Source: Chamaelirium japonicum (taxonomy: Eukaryota > Streptophyta > Magnoliopsida > Liliales > Melanthiaceae). Taken from it: 64,000 nucleotides of DNA. The stretch's first letter is position 1. Every line of letters begins with the position of its first letter. The position numbers and the translations under genes are program-made. The DNA lies in NCBI GenBank assembly GCA_947650365.1, contig OX393551.1, forward strand, positions 8,283,041-8,347,040, given 5' to 3'. Under the pieces are notes generated by a model, which saw nothing but the letters and a program-made list of their open reading frames with translations, searched no databases and had not been told where the DNA came from. Positions 35,449-48,009 of the stretch are shown here, piece after piece.

Positions 35449-36414
35449 AAGAGTACATCAACCGGTATATTTGATTGCAGTTGGGCCTACCATATGAGGT
35501 CATTATTAGATAAAAGCCCTCACTAAAATCAGGCAAGTGTTATATTTTAATCAGATCATATGGAAGATTAAATCCATCAATATGCTTGATTCCAGTGGGG
35601 CCTACCATGCGAAAGTCTTTTAAATCAGACCCTCTCTAAAATCAAGGGAAGTGTTATATCTTAAACATGTCACAATCCTCCACCTGCTTCAATTTCATGC
35701 AGTCACATCTGCTATCTTTAAGGTGCATTTCAACTTTCAAGATCCTAATGCTTATTTAAATTATCAAGACCATAGCAGTATTTGGCTTATCTTCAAGCTT
35801 AATTGTCAAAATAATAAGAATTTTCTATTTTTCGTTCAAATTTTTAATTTGGCATCAGTACTATTTAACTAATTAAGATGGTGTATACACATAATATAAA
35901 TGTAGGAGAATAGAATACAGCTTGTACGTAGAGCATAGAGAGCACATGTAAAATAAGCATAGCAAACAGTGACACTTGTGGATGTAATATTTATGCAAAA
36001 TCACAAAAGGAACAAATTAATTTAATATAATGATGGAGGCACTGGAGGCATATAAAAACTACTGAATTAATGGACTCATGAAACTGATTGACATAGTAAG
36101 CTAATGCATAATAAAGATCAAACAAAAAATGGTAACTATAGGGGCTGGAATATGAGAGGATAATTTTTGGGCCATGTGGTATGTGGTATATAGGAAGAAA
36201 AATGCATTAGGCTTACACCTTTGACCTTGAGGCTTATATTATGACTCATCGAGAGTTTGAACGCCTCTGTCCTCTTAAACATTAACAAAATTGCCTACCA
36301 ATGGTTATCTTGTATCTACAATACTCAATTACAATTTGAGAAAAAATGGAGCATATTCCATCAACTTGTTAAGCAAGTTTCAATAAGAATATCATAGCAG
36401 AATGTAAGTCATAC
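35449..36414. other. CACTA interior, nothing recognised
   Basis: AT-rich DNA. The downstream exons of the WD40 gene fragment would be expected here, but I cannot see them. Confidence 0.5.
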
Positions 36415-36707
36415 CTGATGGCCCATCATTGCCTTTAAGCAAAGAATATTGTTCAAATTCTCTACCAGGGCGATGTACATCAAACACTCTTAGGGATTTG
36501 TTATATCCAGCAAAAATTCTATAAAAAAATTTGCACGTAAAGCCTTAAAGAAATAAAGACAAAAACAGTGTGCATACTTGGTCCATATCAAAGTAACTCA
36601 TGTTAGCATAATGTATGGACATAAGAGTATACTAAATAAGCACATCCAAATTGATTTGTACATAAAAAGTTATCGATATATAATTTCCAATTATAGAAAT
36701 TGATTAG

Positions 36708-36710
<3 letters not shown>

Positions 36711-36772
<62 letters not shown>
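36711..36772. repeat. (AT)n microsatellite
   Basis: About 31 AT units inside an intron of the captured WD40 fragment. Confidence 0.97.
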
Positions 36773-36774
<2 letters not shown>

Positions 36775-36894
36775 CTCTAGGCATACAGGTTGACTTGTTT
36801 TGATGCAAGGGATGTACATAGCATAACTCAAAGTTCCAAATTAAAGAATTTCAAGAAAAAAATTAATAATAAATTTTCAACTAGTTCTAGACAT

Positions 36895-37190
36895 TCGTAG
36901 TATTACTCCCAACAGTCAGTCTGTGGATGAGATTATAATAGCTCATCTAGATAAACATATCCATCTCGATCAAAAGTGATAAGAGCAAAGAATGGTTATT
37001 CATTGGAAACAAATCTCAACGGATGATGCAAACTTATAGGCTTTGTTCCTTTCAATTCCTCGTTGGGATGCTCTATTTGTTCCCAATGAATAATGGTCAA
37101 GCTCTCTATCACTTTTGATTGAGATGGACTTGTTTATCTAGATGAGCTATTATGGTCTCATTCACAGACTGACTATTGGGAGTATGCTAA
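36895..37190. mobile_element. Foldback element in a captured intron
   Basis: Arms of about 80-90 bp (left CCCAACAGTCAGTCTGTGGA, right CACAGACTGACTATTGGGAG) pair over most of their length, with a 130 bp centre. A repeated ATGATAGCTCATCTCA motif follows at 37270-37390. Confidence 0.7.
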
Positions 37191-38816
37191 GAAGGTTTCA
37201 AACTAGATGGGATCTTTTTTGCTGGATATTCTTTAACTTGGAAACTTTGAGTGATGCTATGTCCATCCCTATGATAGCTCGTCTCAACATTATAGCATTG
37301 TCTCAAAATTCTTTCAATTCCATGAGTCCTATGATAGCTCATCTCAACATAATAATTCTTATGAGACCTATGATAGCTCATCTCATGATCCACCGATTGA
37401 GACTCATATTTTATTCTGGCACTTTCGAGTCCCGAATCCGAAATCGCCTGCTCTTATGTGGATTTGCTGCTCAACGATATCACTAGCGTCCATTGTAGAC
37501 ATGTTGATGGACCGGATTCTGATCCGAATCCGACCTGATCCGTACTTAACGGATATGGATTGGTTTTCTTAATCTGATGATCTGATAATGGTCCGAATCT
37601 GATAGCTCGTTTACTTAACAGAAAGGATTTGAATATAGCCTAAACCAATCTGAATCTGATCCGTTGACAGGTCTAAATGCCGCAGTACACTTTTGCAACA
37701 TGCGATATTAAAATTAAAAACATCCAAATTCACAATTTCTATAGCATATATGCAGACTCTAGGATTTGGCTTCAACTAAAGATATTTATATGTTCCATTT
37801 AATACTAAAGTGATATAAACTCAAAGAAGGGAAAAAGGCAATCCAGGGTGATGTTCAATACTTAGTTCCCAAGGAATTGAAAGAGAGAAATTGCAGCCGC
37901 AATTTCATCCATGGCATCATATGCCCGATAGGTGCAGCGTAGCTGCCATCAATGCATTAAAAAAAAACTCAGCAATGTAGTGAAGCATGCATTGATCATT
38001 CATATTGGTACAAATAACTTTTATATAACTTCTAAGCACCTGGCCAGAAACAGTGTCCCATAGATGAATAGGATGGTTGCGGCCCGCGGGTAGTGCTTGC
38101 AAACACACAGGTGGCCCAATTTGGAATATTATCAAATAAGTTCAAATCTCAACTCAGATTTATCAATAAGAATGCCAATACCAAGTAATTATAAAAAATT
38201 CTTCTAACGTGGGTACAAAGGATGGACCTGATGCGCACATGTATGGGTACCAACAATAATCATACACAGTTTCCGCCTTGCTCACTATCAGTTTTGAGGC
38301 ATAAGAATCTACAGGAAGCATCAATCAAGATACAAAAACATCATACTGAACTTATGTTTACTTTCTCAAAAAAAAAAAATTGAAGGAAGAAAGTGCAGCA
38401 TCTGTAGGTTTATCACACCTTGACAATCTAAAGCTGCATCGTGTGGAGCACGATCAATGCAGGTGTTCACTGGTCTAGTCAAAACAGCGACATTATAAGT
38501 ATGAAGAGTCAGAGATCATGAACTCGGAATGGGTAGCGATAAGTACTCACAAGTCGAACAAGCAGAGGGTATTGTCATCCAAGCTAGTGATGAAGCAGGA
38601 ACCATCAGGGGACCACTTCACTCCCTTCAAGAAGTTATCAGGGTTGGTGTTGTTCTTGAACTGGTGGCAGAAGTGGTAAACTCTACGGGGTTGGTGGTCG
38701 AATCTGAACACGGGCCACGGGTCGCAGCCTGCGCTGCTCGTAATACCCAGATTTGATCCAGTCTGCTCTTTCTCTTCTACTATCTCTCCATCTTCTAGCA
38801 GTTGCTGCTCTCCCAT

Positions 38817-39187
38817 CGTACTTACGGACCGACGAGAAAAAAAAAAAAAAATTAGCCAGCAGTGTCGAATTTTGGGGGGAGAATTACTCGAATCCCCCCC
38901 GGATCTCCTCCGGGTTGGCTCATAAAATCGGGAGAAGATGAAGATGATGGGATTGGAAACCTACCTGGTGGGGATCTCCTCCGGATCGGCACCTTCTGGA
39001 TCAGCCGTGCCACCCAGATTGCTCCTCGTTGTTAGCCCACCGTCGATCCTCTTCTTTGCACAGCAACTTTGCCGCGTCGGCCGGCCGCAATCCCGAGTGA
39101 AATAGGGAGAAGGAGAAGAGGATGGGAGGGGAATTAAGAGGGAAGGGATGGGGTTTAGAGCTGGTTATGTGTAGGCGGTATTTTTTT
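38817..39187 (-). other. 5' flank of the captured WD40 gene
   Basis: It is purine-rich (GGGAGAAGGAGAAGAGGATG) and GC-rich and lies upstream of the fragment's start codon. It is possibly captured 5' UTR/promoter DNA. No clear TATA box. Confidence 0.35.
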
Positions 39188-40200
39188 GGGAAATTTTATT
39201 CATACCCCAAAAATCTGCAATTAGCCCCCGCTCCCTAGCGTTTCTCAATAACTTACTCAACAATCCTTTAATACCAACGATGCCCTTTTTTTTGTACCCC
39301 AAAACCCAAAGCCCTTTCTCAGCGTCTTTTGTACCCCCAACCCAACCCAAGGTTTGTTTAAACTTAGCCCAAGCCCAACCCGTCGGGTTGGCCGGGTTGT
39401 GCGGGGTGGGTTCGGGTTAACCCGCCCAAAGTTGGGTTGGGTTCGGGTTGGCCCGCCCAAGTTGCAGCTAGGGGTGGGGTCGGGTCGTGTCGGGTTCATG
39501 TCGTGTCCAAAACCCCTAGACCCGGACCCAGACCCGACCCGTTTAACTAATCGTGTCTAGATCCTAAACCCGTACCCGACTCGCTAATAAACGAATAGAC
39601 ACGATAAGACCCGGTAAGACCCGTTTACCACCCGGATCTATTCAGTTGACCCAATCCGACTCGACCCGACCTGACCCGAAAGACCCGCTGGTATTATATA
39701 TTATAGTATCGGATTGTTGGTAGACCCGACCCGACCCGTTGAATACTAAACGGGTCTTCCCAGGTCTACCGTGTCCAGACCCTAAACACAGACCCGACCC
39801 GTTTATTAAACGGGTCTATCGTGTCGACCCGTTTACGACCCGAACCCGTTTAGCCCTGACCCGACCCGCTAACTTCGTGTCGGGTCCTGTCGAGTCCGAA
39901 ATTGCCAGCCCTAGTTGCAGCCCTACCTGTGCCTTCAAGTACCAGCCAACGGCATGGGGTTTATTTAAAAGTGGGGTGTATTCAAGAGTGCAAATAATTG
40001 GGGTATATTTAAGGGGGTATGTGTTTGATTGGGGTATAATCAAGTTGGAGCGGGCCATTTAACTGGGGTGTATTGATGGTGGGGTGTAAGGGTATTTTTG
40101 GGACTGGAATGGGGTATGAAAAAAAAAAAAGGGGTGTGTTCAAGTTTGTTGAAAATGGGGGCTAATTACAGATTTTTGGGGTATGAATAAAATTTTCCAT
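39188..40200. mobile_element. Long-TIR element (Mutator-like?)
   Basis: About 42 bp inverted repeats: left GGAAATTTTATTCATACCCC then AAAAATCTGCAATTAGCCCCC, right the reverse complement with few changes. Possible 9 bp duplications lie in T runs and cannot be judged. There is no transposase. It contains the hAT MITE at 39469-39913. Confidence 0.72.
39469..39913. mobile_element. hAT-type MITE (perfect TSD GTTGCAGC)
   Basis: It starts TAGGGGTGGGGTCGGG, ends GCCAGCCCTA, and is flanked by GTTGCAGC (39461-39468, 39914-39921). The interior is CCCGACCCG repeats. Same family as 7211 and 23061. Confidence 0.9.
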
Positions 40201-40992
40201 TTTTTTTTGGTTATTAGCCTAAGACCCCTTCAACGAACCCAACTTTAGGAAAAGCCCGATGAAACATTTCATTCGAGCTCCGACCCCTCTAAGCAATTCA
40301 ACTTTAAGAAAAACCCTTCTCTAATTTTTTTAATCCCGAGACCACCCTCAGCTACCTTCCTCTCTCTTGATCAGTCATAGCGGAGGCGGAGGTACAGGCG
40401 CGCACGACGGGGGTGAGGCAGAGGCGAGCGGTGGAGACGGAGGCGAGAGGTGAGCAGCGGCAGAGGCGGATTCGACTACGAGCAGCGAGCAGCAGAGGTA
40501 GAGGCGAAGGCGACGGGCGCGAGCAGCGACTGGGTTCAATTAGGTCCGGCGCGAGCCACAGTTGGGGTTCATCCCATGGCCTGTAGATTAGATCCGGCGG
40601 GGTTAGGGGGGTTCGGTTAGGTCCGACAGGGGCGGGGTGGGGTTCGGTTAGGTCTGACGACGACAGAAGAGGACGAGTGGAAGCAAAGCTAAATTCGAAG
40701 AAAGATGAGAGATATTTTCATCCAGAGGGGTTTGAGCTCAAACGGAAAGGTTGTCAAGACTGCAGCTCTTAGTGATCTTCTAAAAAGGACTTCTTGCTAA
40801 TTCCCACTTTTTTTTTGGCTAGAGGGCATTAACGGATTAGAATGGAACGAAGGAAAGGACATCAAGATAATTTTGGGGTTTGGGTAATCCGATCGAGATC
40901 GGATGGTTATGGGGTTTTAAATTCATGCATTCTCCTACACATTCTTGGATCGGAGTTTTTTATTTTTTATTTTTTGAGACGATTCTGCGACG
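40201..40992. other. CACTA interior, no gene recognised
   Basis: GC-rich repeats (GGCGGAGGTACAGGCGCGCA, about 40380-40560) and a short frame near 40700-40800 without a known domain. It returns to CACTA subterminal motifs (GATTCTGCGACGCACGA) at the edge of the solo LTR. Confidence 0.5.
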
Positions 40993-40997
40993 CACGA

Positions 40998-43900
40998 TGT
41001 CACGCCCCAGAAATCTGGAACCGATCCCTGGGGTGTGAAATGAGGAAAACAAAATGGTTTAGGGTCTACTCGCCTATCTATACCAATTAGGGTTTCTCAC
41101 AGAGCTGTGACTCTCTCATAATTGAAGAAGAATGAGGGAGAAACAAGGAATATTTTAAAACTTAATTGTTTATGAAAATATTTTTTTCTTATTTTAAAAG
41201 AAAGCAGAGAGATAAATTTTTTTTTTTTTTTTCGGTAGAGAGATGATCACGCTCGACCTTCAACCGAGTTATCCTCTCAGCATGTGTGGCCTGTCGGCGC
41301 CATCACATGCTGACAGGAATCCCTCTAAGGGAGCACGAGGCTCAAGCCTCCGACGGCGAGCTAGGAATCTCACCCTCTCCCTGACACTCAGCACACTGGT
41401 CTAGGGGTCCTATCTACAGGGCTAATCAATTAGGCCATTTAGATACTTATATTTTCACTGTGAACTACCCTAGGTTTGTGGCCTTAAGGAGAGGCCTACC
41501 CAAAATACCTCCAGCTGTATCAATGCTTCTAACAATTAACAAATCTTAAACTAACTGATTCTTATATAATATCCACCCATTACATTGCCACAAAACTACA
41601 TACCAAAATAAAATACTACTGAAACCCTAAAACTGCCTCCGGCCTTCCACTGCTACTCCCGAACCTCTGGACCTGCAGGAGAGTCTACTCGTGGGAAAGA
41701 GTAGCCCCCAATGGGAATTGGGAGATTAGCCAAATTAATGGCTAGTGACATCCTATAGTCTTTAATAATATAAGACGACATATTTAATTGAATTAAATTA
41801 CATAAGCAGTTCAAAGTTTACAGAAGGTTAACCTAAGCCTATCAATAATCTATGTTCATATGCAATTCCTACTGTCACTAGGTTATCTACCATACAGTCC
41901 GTTAGACATACTACAGTGCTTAATTATAAATTACAATATAAATCATATATCATAAAGTGAACCCCGGGTATTTTGTTCATCCTGCCCCCGGTCGGGCATT
42001 ACTATAGGGCCTCTTTTTTTTTCGATGTAGAGGGCCAACTCTCTCGCCGTGCATCCACCATGCACAAATCGTCCAGATAATTATAAGATATTTTCCATCT
42101 TTCACGGTGGAGCTCTACCGCCCCAATTGCGTTACTTTGGGGGCTTAAACCACCCCGGGACAGAGTTGCTAGGCCAATCCCTACTAAAGGGCTACTCCTA
42201 TTGGCTTTACCACAACCCTTGCCCGTGACCCTCTAGCCTACTGGTCTTCGGCTGTGCGTGCAAGGTGGTTCACGTCCCTTGCGCGCACGGGGTCCAATCT
42301 TTCCACATGTAGATTATTATAACAAATAAATAGCTTCGACGTTTTACCCCAGGATTCGTACCGCGCTCACAGCCCATGCATTACAATAAGCCTAAATTAC
42401 TCACCCGTATTCCCGTGTGCCCGGGTCTCCACATTCCACTCAGGAGTGTGGGCCCCGATAATTATTAATTAATTATTAATTTTCAAACTTAAGGAAATTC
42501 CTACTTACGGTGTCCCAGCCATCAGCAGAATAATTATTAATTAATTATTAATATTTTTAAGCATGCGTCGTCGGACTCGCGACTCCGCATGCAAGGCGGG
42601 GTCCACCCGACCACATGCGACGATGTCCGGCGGGACCCGCATGCAGTGTTATGGATACCTACCTTTAGTCATTCTCATTTCCCACTATTAAAGACCATGC
42701 AAGGGATGTAGATGTCACCTGATTGTCGAACACGAGATTCTGCGATGCGACCTCCGCTCTGTCTCCGTCTGGGTCAACACAGCCCCGAACTGTCAAATAC
42801 ACACACAGCGACCTAAGGTCATTGCTTGCTACCAAGAAATACGGGTTTAGGCCCGAGTTAGTCGAGCTGAGAATTTATGCGTCATCGGACGTCGGTCTAC
42901 TGGCACGCAAACCAAGGTGCCAAGGGTAGTGTCATCGAACGCCGATCTACCGACACGCAAAACGATGCCCCAATGGCACCATCTCAAATAGTCGACGTTG
43001 CCGAAGCCAATGGTCGTACTAGGGTCTACTTGCACTAATCCGACTAAACGGTTGGACCCACGTCAAGAATTGGTGAAATTGGCAAAGCCGATCATGGTCA
43101 GGCTTGATCTATTGAAAGAGGGGTTTACGCGGGAATCGCATTGGTGGATCTCCTAGTGCACCATTTCCGCCAAAAGGGTTTGTCTCAAGTGTGACCGGAT
43201 TATCCCCGCATAATAGCACCCTAACACATCTTCAAATTCCTAATATGTGCACACTAACATCGTATAAGCTACTGGTTTGGCAGGTCGACTCTAGGTCAAA
43301 AGTACATGGTCCGGGATAGTCTGGGATCATTTCGATAAGGTTCAGAAGTGTCGATGGCCATGATTTATACATCGCACGTGTGTCTCGATCAAAGTCTAAC
43401 AAGTTGCAAACTAATATTTATTGTCTCTAGGAATTAAAAAGGGATTAAGAATGACTTGCCTTGTGGTTGTGTTGCACAGGCTGCTGTGCCATAGGAATGG
43501 AAAATGATGCGATTGCTATGATCCCAACTAATGGCTTTGCCCGGTCGAGCTCCGGGGTCAGGAAGGATCCGATCAACACGATATGGTTGTGGTTGCGATT
43601 AACATAAATGGGGAAAGTTCAAGGGTTGTGAAGCCCAAATCGGCTAAGCCTATCATGGTTGGGTTGTGCTCGGTCAAGGTGGTCGGAGGCCACCTACTGC
43701 CTGGCCGCCACCAACCAATCCATCGACAGCCATTGCAGAAAGGCGAGGGAGAAGAAAAAGGGGGCCTGTGCTTGTCGGGCTTCGCCGGCTGCACAGTCGC
43801 CGGCCACCGGGCCGGCGGCCATGGTCGCGCCAAATGAATGGTGACAAAGGCTGGGGTTTGGCTGAATCCACACACAAAAAAATAAAAGGAGAATGGCAGG

Positions 43901-45220
43901 GGGTTATCGGGCTAGCCTGCACAGTGGGGAGGGGTCGTCGGCTGCGGCTCCTCCTTGCTCCAGCCGGGCTGTCTCCTCTCCAGCGCCGCTGTACACAGCC
44001 ACCAGCAGGAAAAGAGAGATCGGAGTGGGAAGAGATAGAGATCGCAGGGGTAAGGGGGGGTCGGGCTTTTAAAGAGGGAAGGGGGTAGTGGTCGGCGGAA
44101 TTCGGGGCGGCGGCCGGCGGGATTCGGGGCGAGATCCGGGGCGGTGGCCGGCGGGATTCGCGGGCTCGGGATGAGGGGAGCGATGGGATGGGTAGGGCGG
44201 CGGATAGGTTAGGGTCGGGTCGGATCGGATCGGGTTGGGTGGGGGATGGAGAGAGGGATCCGAGAGAGAGGTGCTAAGATCGGGTGAGAGGGGGAACAGA
44301 TCCGAGTGAAAGGTAGGGGAGATCCGGGAAAGAGATCTGAGAGAAGAGAGAAGTATCAGAGAGATGGGAGAGAAATCCGAGAGAAGGGGATGAGAAGGGA
44401 CGGCTGTGATGGGCTTGAGGGGGAGAGAGATCTGAGAGATGGGGTAGCTTCGGGTTGTTGGGGAGATGAGAGGAGAGAGAGAGAGAAAGAGGGGAAGGGA
44501 TGGGGCTGGGTTCGGGTTCAAGAGAGAGAGAGTTGGCTGGTTGGGTTTGGGTTTGGAGATGGGGGTTGGTTGAATAGATGGTTGGATGGGTTGGATGGAA
44601 ATGGGTTGGATGTAAATGGGTTGGGGTGTACAGAGTTGGGTTGAGATGGGTTTTATTTTATTTTATTTTATTTTATTTTATTTCTTTTGAGTAGTGTGGT
44701 GGGGTTTAAGTTTTGGGGTCCTAGTACATCGGATTGAAATCCGATGGATGGGGAAGGAGAGAGATGGATCTTGGGGTCGGGAAAATCAGAAGTCGGCCTT
44801 AGTCTCGAAAACCGAGACTACCCTATCGAGTATGATCGGTTGATCGAGAACATCTATCGGCCCTAGGTTGAAGCTTAGGTTGACCCGGCTGAGTCCCGAA
44901 ATCTGCACTGCTCAGCGCAGATTGCTATAGGGACAAACCCCAGTCGACAGCATATGAACAATTAATTATATATAAAAATTTATATTATGTACTCACAAGC
45001 ACACTCAACACCTTGCACGCACGCACACATGCACAGCATACTCACACCCTTGCACACGCATCATTCCACCAACACCGTGTTGCCACGCAACCCGGATCCG
45101 GGACCCATTGCCTGGTCCCGCTCGAGTACAACCAACAACACCACAACCAAAGCTATTAAAATAATATTATAATAACTGGGTTGCTCTGGGTGAAAATACA
45201 CTGGAGTGCCGGTCATTACA
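40998..45220. mobile_element. 4.2 kb solo LTR (Gypsy, Del/Tekay-like)
   Basis: TGTCACGCCCCAGAAATCTG begins and CCGGTCATTACA ends the block, with exact 5 bp duplication CACGA (40993-40997, 45221-45225). TGTCACGCCCC is typical of plant Del/Tekay-type Gypsy LTRs, which are long. No PBS, gag or pol lies inside and no second LTR start is seen, so it is best read as a solo LTR left by LTR-LTR recombination. A GC-rich part (43640-44560) gives several overlapping spurious frames. Confidence 0.82.
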
Positions 45221-45283
45221 CACGAAGAACGTCGCCATAAAACTTTGAGAATCTGCGACGCTATAAACAACGTTGCCAAAAAT

Positions 45284-45655
45284 AAGGAATTTCGCGACAT
45301 ACAACTACGTCACCAATTGGAACTAACAGCGCACTTAGTCTTGTCGCCAAAATTTTTAATTTTCTACGACAAAATTTATTTCATCGCTAAAAGTAAATAA
45401 TTTAGCGACATCACATTGCGTCGCCAAATAACCATTTATCGTCGCCAAAAAACTTTCCCCTTATTGGTGCTAGAAAACAAGGAATTTCACGACGCACAAC
45501 TACGTCGCCAATTACAAATAGTAGCGCATTTTTTTCTGTCGCCAAAATTTTAATTTTTCACGACAAAATTTATTTTGTCGCTAAAAGTAAATAATTTAGC
45601 GACATCTTATTGCGTCGCCAAATAGCCATTTATCGTCGCAAAAAAACTTTTTCCT
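45284..45655. repeat. Subterminal duplication of the CACTA right end
   Basis: Two diverged copies of about 195 bp begin AAGGAATTTC (45284, 45479) and share CGACAAAATTTATTT and AGTAAATAATTTAGCGACAT. GCGACG motifs are dense. Confidence 0.85.
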
Positions 45656-45806
45656 TCTACGCACGAACTCAACTAGCTACAAAACCTTTAGCGACAGGGG
45701 TTTGCGACGAATAAAATATTGCGTCGCAAAAAGGTAACTTTTGGCGATGGAAAAAGGTCTACGTCGCAAAAACACGTCGCTAAAGATGCAATTTCTTGTA
45801 GTGAGA

Positions 45807-48009
45807 ATGATAAAATCACCACTAGCAAATCTCTTCATGAAGACGCAATGATCCGACGTCGTCCTCGTATAGCCTTGCTCAATCATAAATATATCGAACT
45901 TCTTGTACCATTGGCGTGGAGCTTGCTTTAGGCCGTACAAGCTATTCCTCAACTTACACACAAGATGTTCCTGCCTTTGACTTTGCACCCTTCCGGTTGC
46001 TCCATGTAGATTTCTTCCTCCAAGTCACCATGGAGAAAGGCCGTTTTCACATCTAGTTGCTCGATCTTCAAATTCATACTTGCCGCAATGCTTAGAACAA
46101 CCCGGATTGAAGACACCTTTACTACCGGAGAATAAATTTCTTCAAAGTCAATTCCTTCTTTTGCCCGAAACCCTTCATAACCAACCGTGCCTTGTACCTT
46201 GAATGTGAGCAATTTTCTTCGGTCTTCAATTTGTACACCCACTTATTCTTGAGTGCTATTTTACCCTTTGGCAAAAACCACCAAGTCATACGTGTAGTTC
46301 TCATGTAGGGATTTGAACTCCTCCTTCATGGCTTTTAACCACTCACCCTTGTGCTCATGTGTTAAGGCCTCTTGGTAGCTTTCCGGTTCTCCCCCGTCGG
46401 TGAGTAACACATACTCATTTGAAGAATACCTTCTTGAAGGTTGATGCTCTCTAGTGGACCTTCTCACTTGAGGCTCAACATGTGGCTCTTGCTCCACATG
46501 GTCTTCTTGTTCACCATCACTAGTAGGCTCTTGTTCATCAACTGCATCACTAGAAGTAGCTTGCTCATCTCTATCATCATCATTATGAACCATGAGTAAA
46601 GGCTCCAACCCCATGTCCATAAGATCATCAACAAAGGCTTCTTGTTTTTCACTATTCTCAAGGTCTTCAATAGTTTGATCTTCAAGAAAAATGACATCCC
46701 GACTTCTAATCACTTTCTTGTTGACCGGATCCCAAAACCTGTAGCCAAACTCTTCATGTGCATAGCCGATGAAGATGCATTGCCGCCCCTTATCGTTAAG
46801 CTTTGACCTCTCATCTTTGGGAATGTGAATAAAGCACCTACAACCAAATACCTTCAAATGCTTATAGGAAACATCCTTCCCTGACCAAACCTTGTTCGGA
46901 ACATCCCCGTTCAATGGAGCTGAAGGAGATAGATTGATCAAATCAACCGCCGTCCTCATTGCCTCACCCCAAAAGGATCTTGGCAACTTGGAATGTCTGA
47001 GCATGCAGCGGATCCTTTCCATAATGGTTCTATTCATTCTCTCGGCAACACCATTTTCTTGAGGCGTCTTAGGAACCATCTTCTCATGCTTGATCCCTTG
47101 CTCGGCACAATACCTATCAAAGGGATCCAAATATTCTCCACCGTTATCGGTGTGAATGCACTTTAACTTTCTTCCGGTCTCTCTTTCAACAATTGCTTGA
47201 AAGTGCTTGAAGATGTCCAACACTTGATTCTTGGACTTCAATGCAAATGCCCAAACCTTCCGGGAGTGATCATCAATAAATGTCACAAAATAAAGTGCAC
47301 CTCCAAGTGTTCTAACCTTCATAGGGCCACAAAGGTCAGAGTAAACTACATCCAAAACATGAGACTTTCTAGAATAAGGAGTTCTCTTGAAGGATATTCT
47401 ATGTTGCTTGCCCGCTAGGCAATCATCACAAGTGTCAAGAGATGTACCTCCAATACCGGATAGAAGCTCCTTCCTTGCAAGGATTTGCATTCCCTTTTCA
47501 CTCATGTGACCGAGCCTCTTGTGCCATAGCTCGGTGGATGTTTCCTTCTCTACCGCATTCACCTCCATCTTGCATAGGCTTGCTTGCGTGGTATAGAGAG
47601 AACTATCTTTCTTCCTTCTTGCTACAATCAATGAACCCTTTGTGAGCTTCCATTGTTCGCCACCAAAATGGTTGATATAGCCTTCGTCATCAAGCTTGCC
47701 GGTGGAGATCAAGTTGAGGCGGATGTCCGGAACATGCCTCACATCTTTGAGTACCGACTTGCACCCAAGGTTTGTCTTCAAGCACACATCTCCCTTTCCG
47801 ACGATCTTGCACATACCTTCATTTCTCATCCTAATATGGCCGAAGTCACCGGATGTGTAGGATGCAAAGAAATCCGCTCGTGGAGTAATATAGAATGATG
47901 CACCCGAATCAACAAGCCAACAAGTGTTGTCACATGCCAAACCAACAAAGTTGTCATCACACATAATGATGATATCGTTATCTAATGAAGTTACATTTGC
48001 AGACTTCAC
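45807..48009 (-). pseudogene. Copia 1 protease, integrase and RT (5' part)
   Basis: A 582-codon frame (46261-48009) runs protease (WLVDSGASFYITP), GAG-pre-integrase zinc finger (ELWHKRLGHMSEKG, then CDDCLAG), and the integrase core (VYSDLCGPM, FIDDHSRKVW, HTDNGGEY, PQENGVAERMNRT). RT follows with frame changes: NKWVYKLKTEENCSHSRYKA (46122-46304), DFEEIYSPVVKVSSIR and LDVKTAFLHGDLEEEIYMEQ (45949-46242), then NSLYGLKQAPRQWYKKFD and FMKRFASGDFIIL, which runs into the CACTA end. Pol is enzymatically dead because of frameshifts and the insertion. Confidence 0.92.

Larger units (their letters stand above)
36415..38816 (-). pseudogene. TCAB1/WDR79-like WD40 gene fragment captured by CACTA
   Basis: Minus-strand pieces follow the gene order: 38816-38551 (MGEQQLLEDGEIVEEKE ... 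GVKWSPDGSCFITSLDDN), 38474-38419, 38308-38228 (ETVYDYCWYPYMCAS), about 38114-38040 (RNHPIHLWDTVSGQ), 37941-37862 (LRCTYRAYDAMDEI) and 36518-36415 (IFAGYNKSLRVFDVHRPGRE). These match TCAB1/WDR79, the WD40 protein that brings telomerase and scaRNAs to Cajal bodies, up to about its fourth repeat. Introns keep GT...AG in most places and codon phases fit. Decay is seen: one exon has a small deletion shifting the frame (near 37885), the acceptor of the fourth piece is lost, and the last repeats are missing. Introns are retained, so capture was at DNA level, not by retrotransposition. Confidence 0.82.
26584..45803. mobile_element. CACTA (En/Spm) transposon, 19.2 kb
   Basis: Both ends read CACTACAAGAAA inward and are flanked by the 3 bp target duplication AGA (26581-26583, 45804-45806). 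Both subterminal zones are crowded with GCGACG and CGTCGCCAAA motifs, the usual transposase-binding layout. It interrupts the Copia 1 RT gene. The left part keeps fragments of a CACTA ORF. The middle carries a captured WD40 gene fragment and later insertions (28746-35443, 39188-40200, 40998-45220). I see no TNP2-type transposase, so it is probably non-autonomous. Confidence 0.93.

Noticed and set aside
37497-37680. Separate MITE (AGACATGTTGATGG ... CCGTTGACAGGTCT)
   Set aside because: The ends are loosely inverted, but I could not see a convincing target duplication.
43573-44521. Overlapping GC-rich frames on both strands
   Set aside because: They lie inside the solo LTR, show no domain and shadow one another.
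26584-45803. Two separate CACTA elements instead of one
   Set aside because: The Copia RT gene is cut once, between 26580 and 45807, with AGA on both sides, and no internal CACTACAAGAAA ends were seen.
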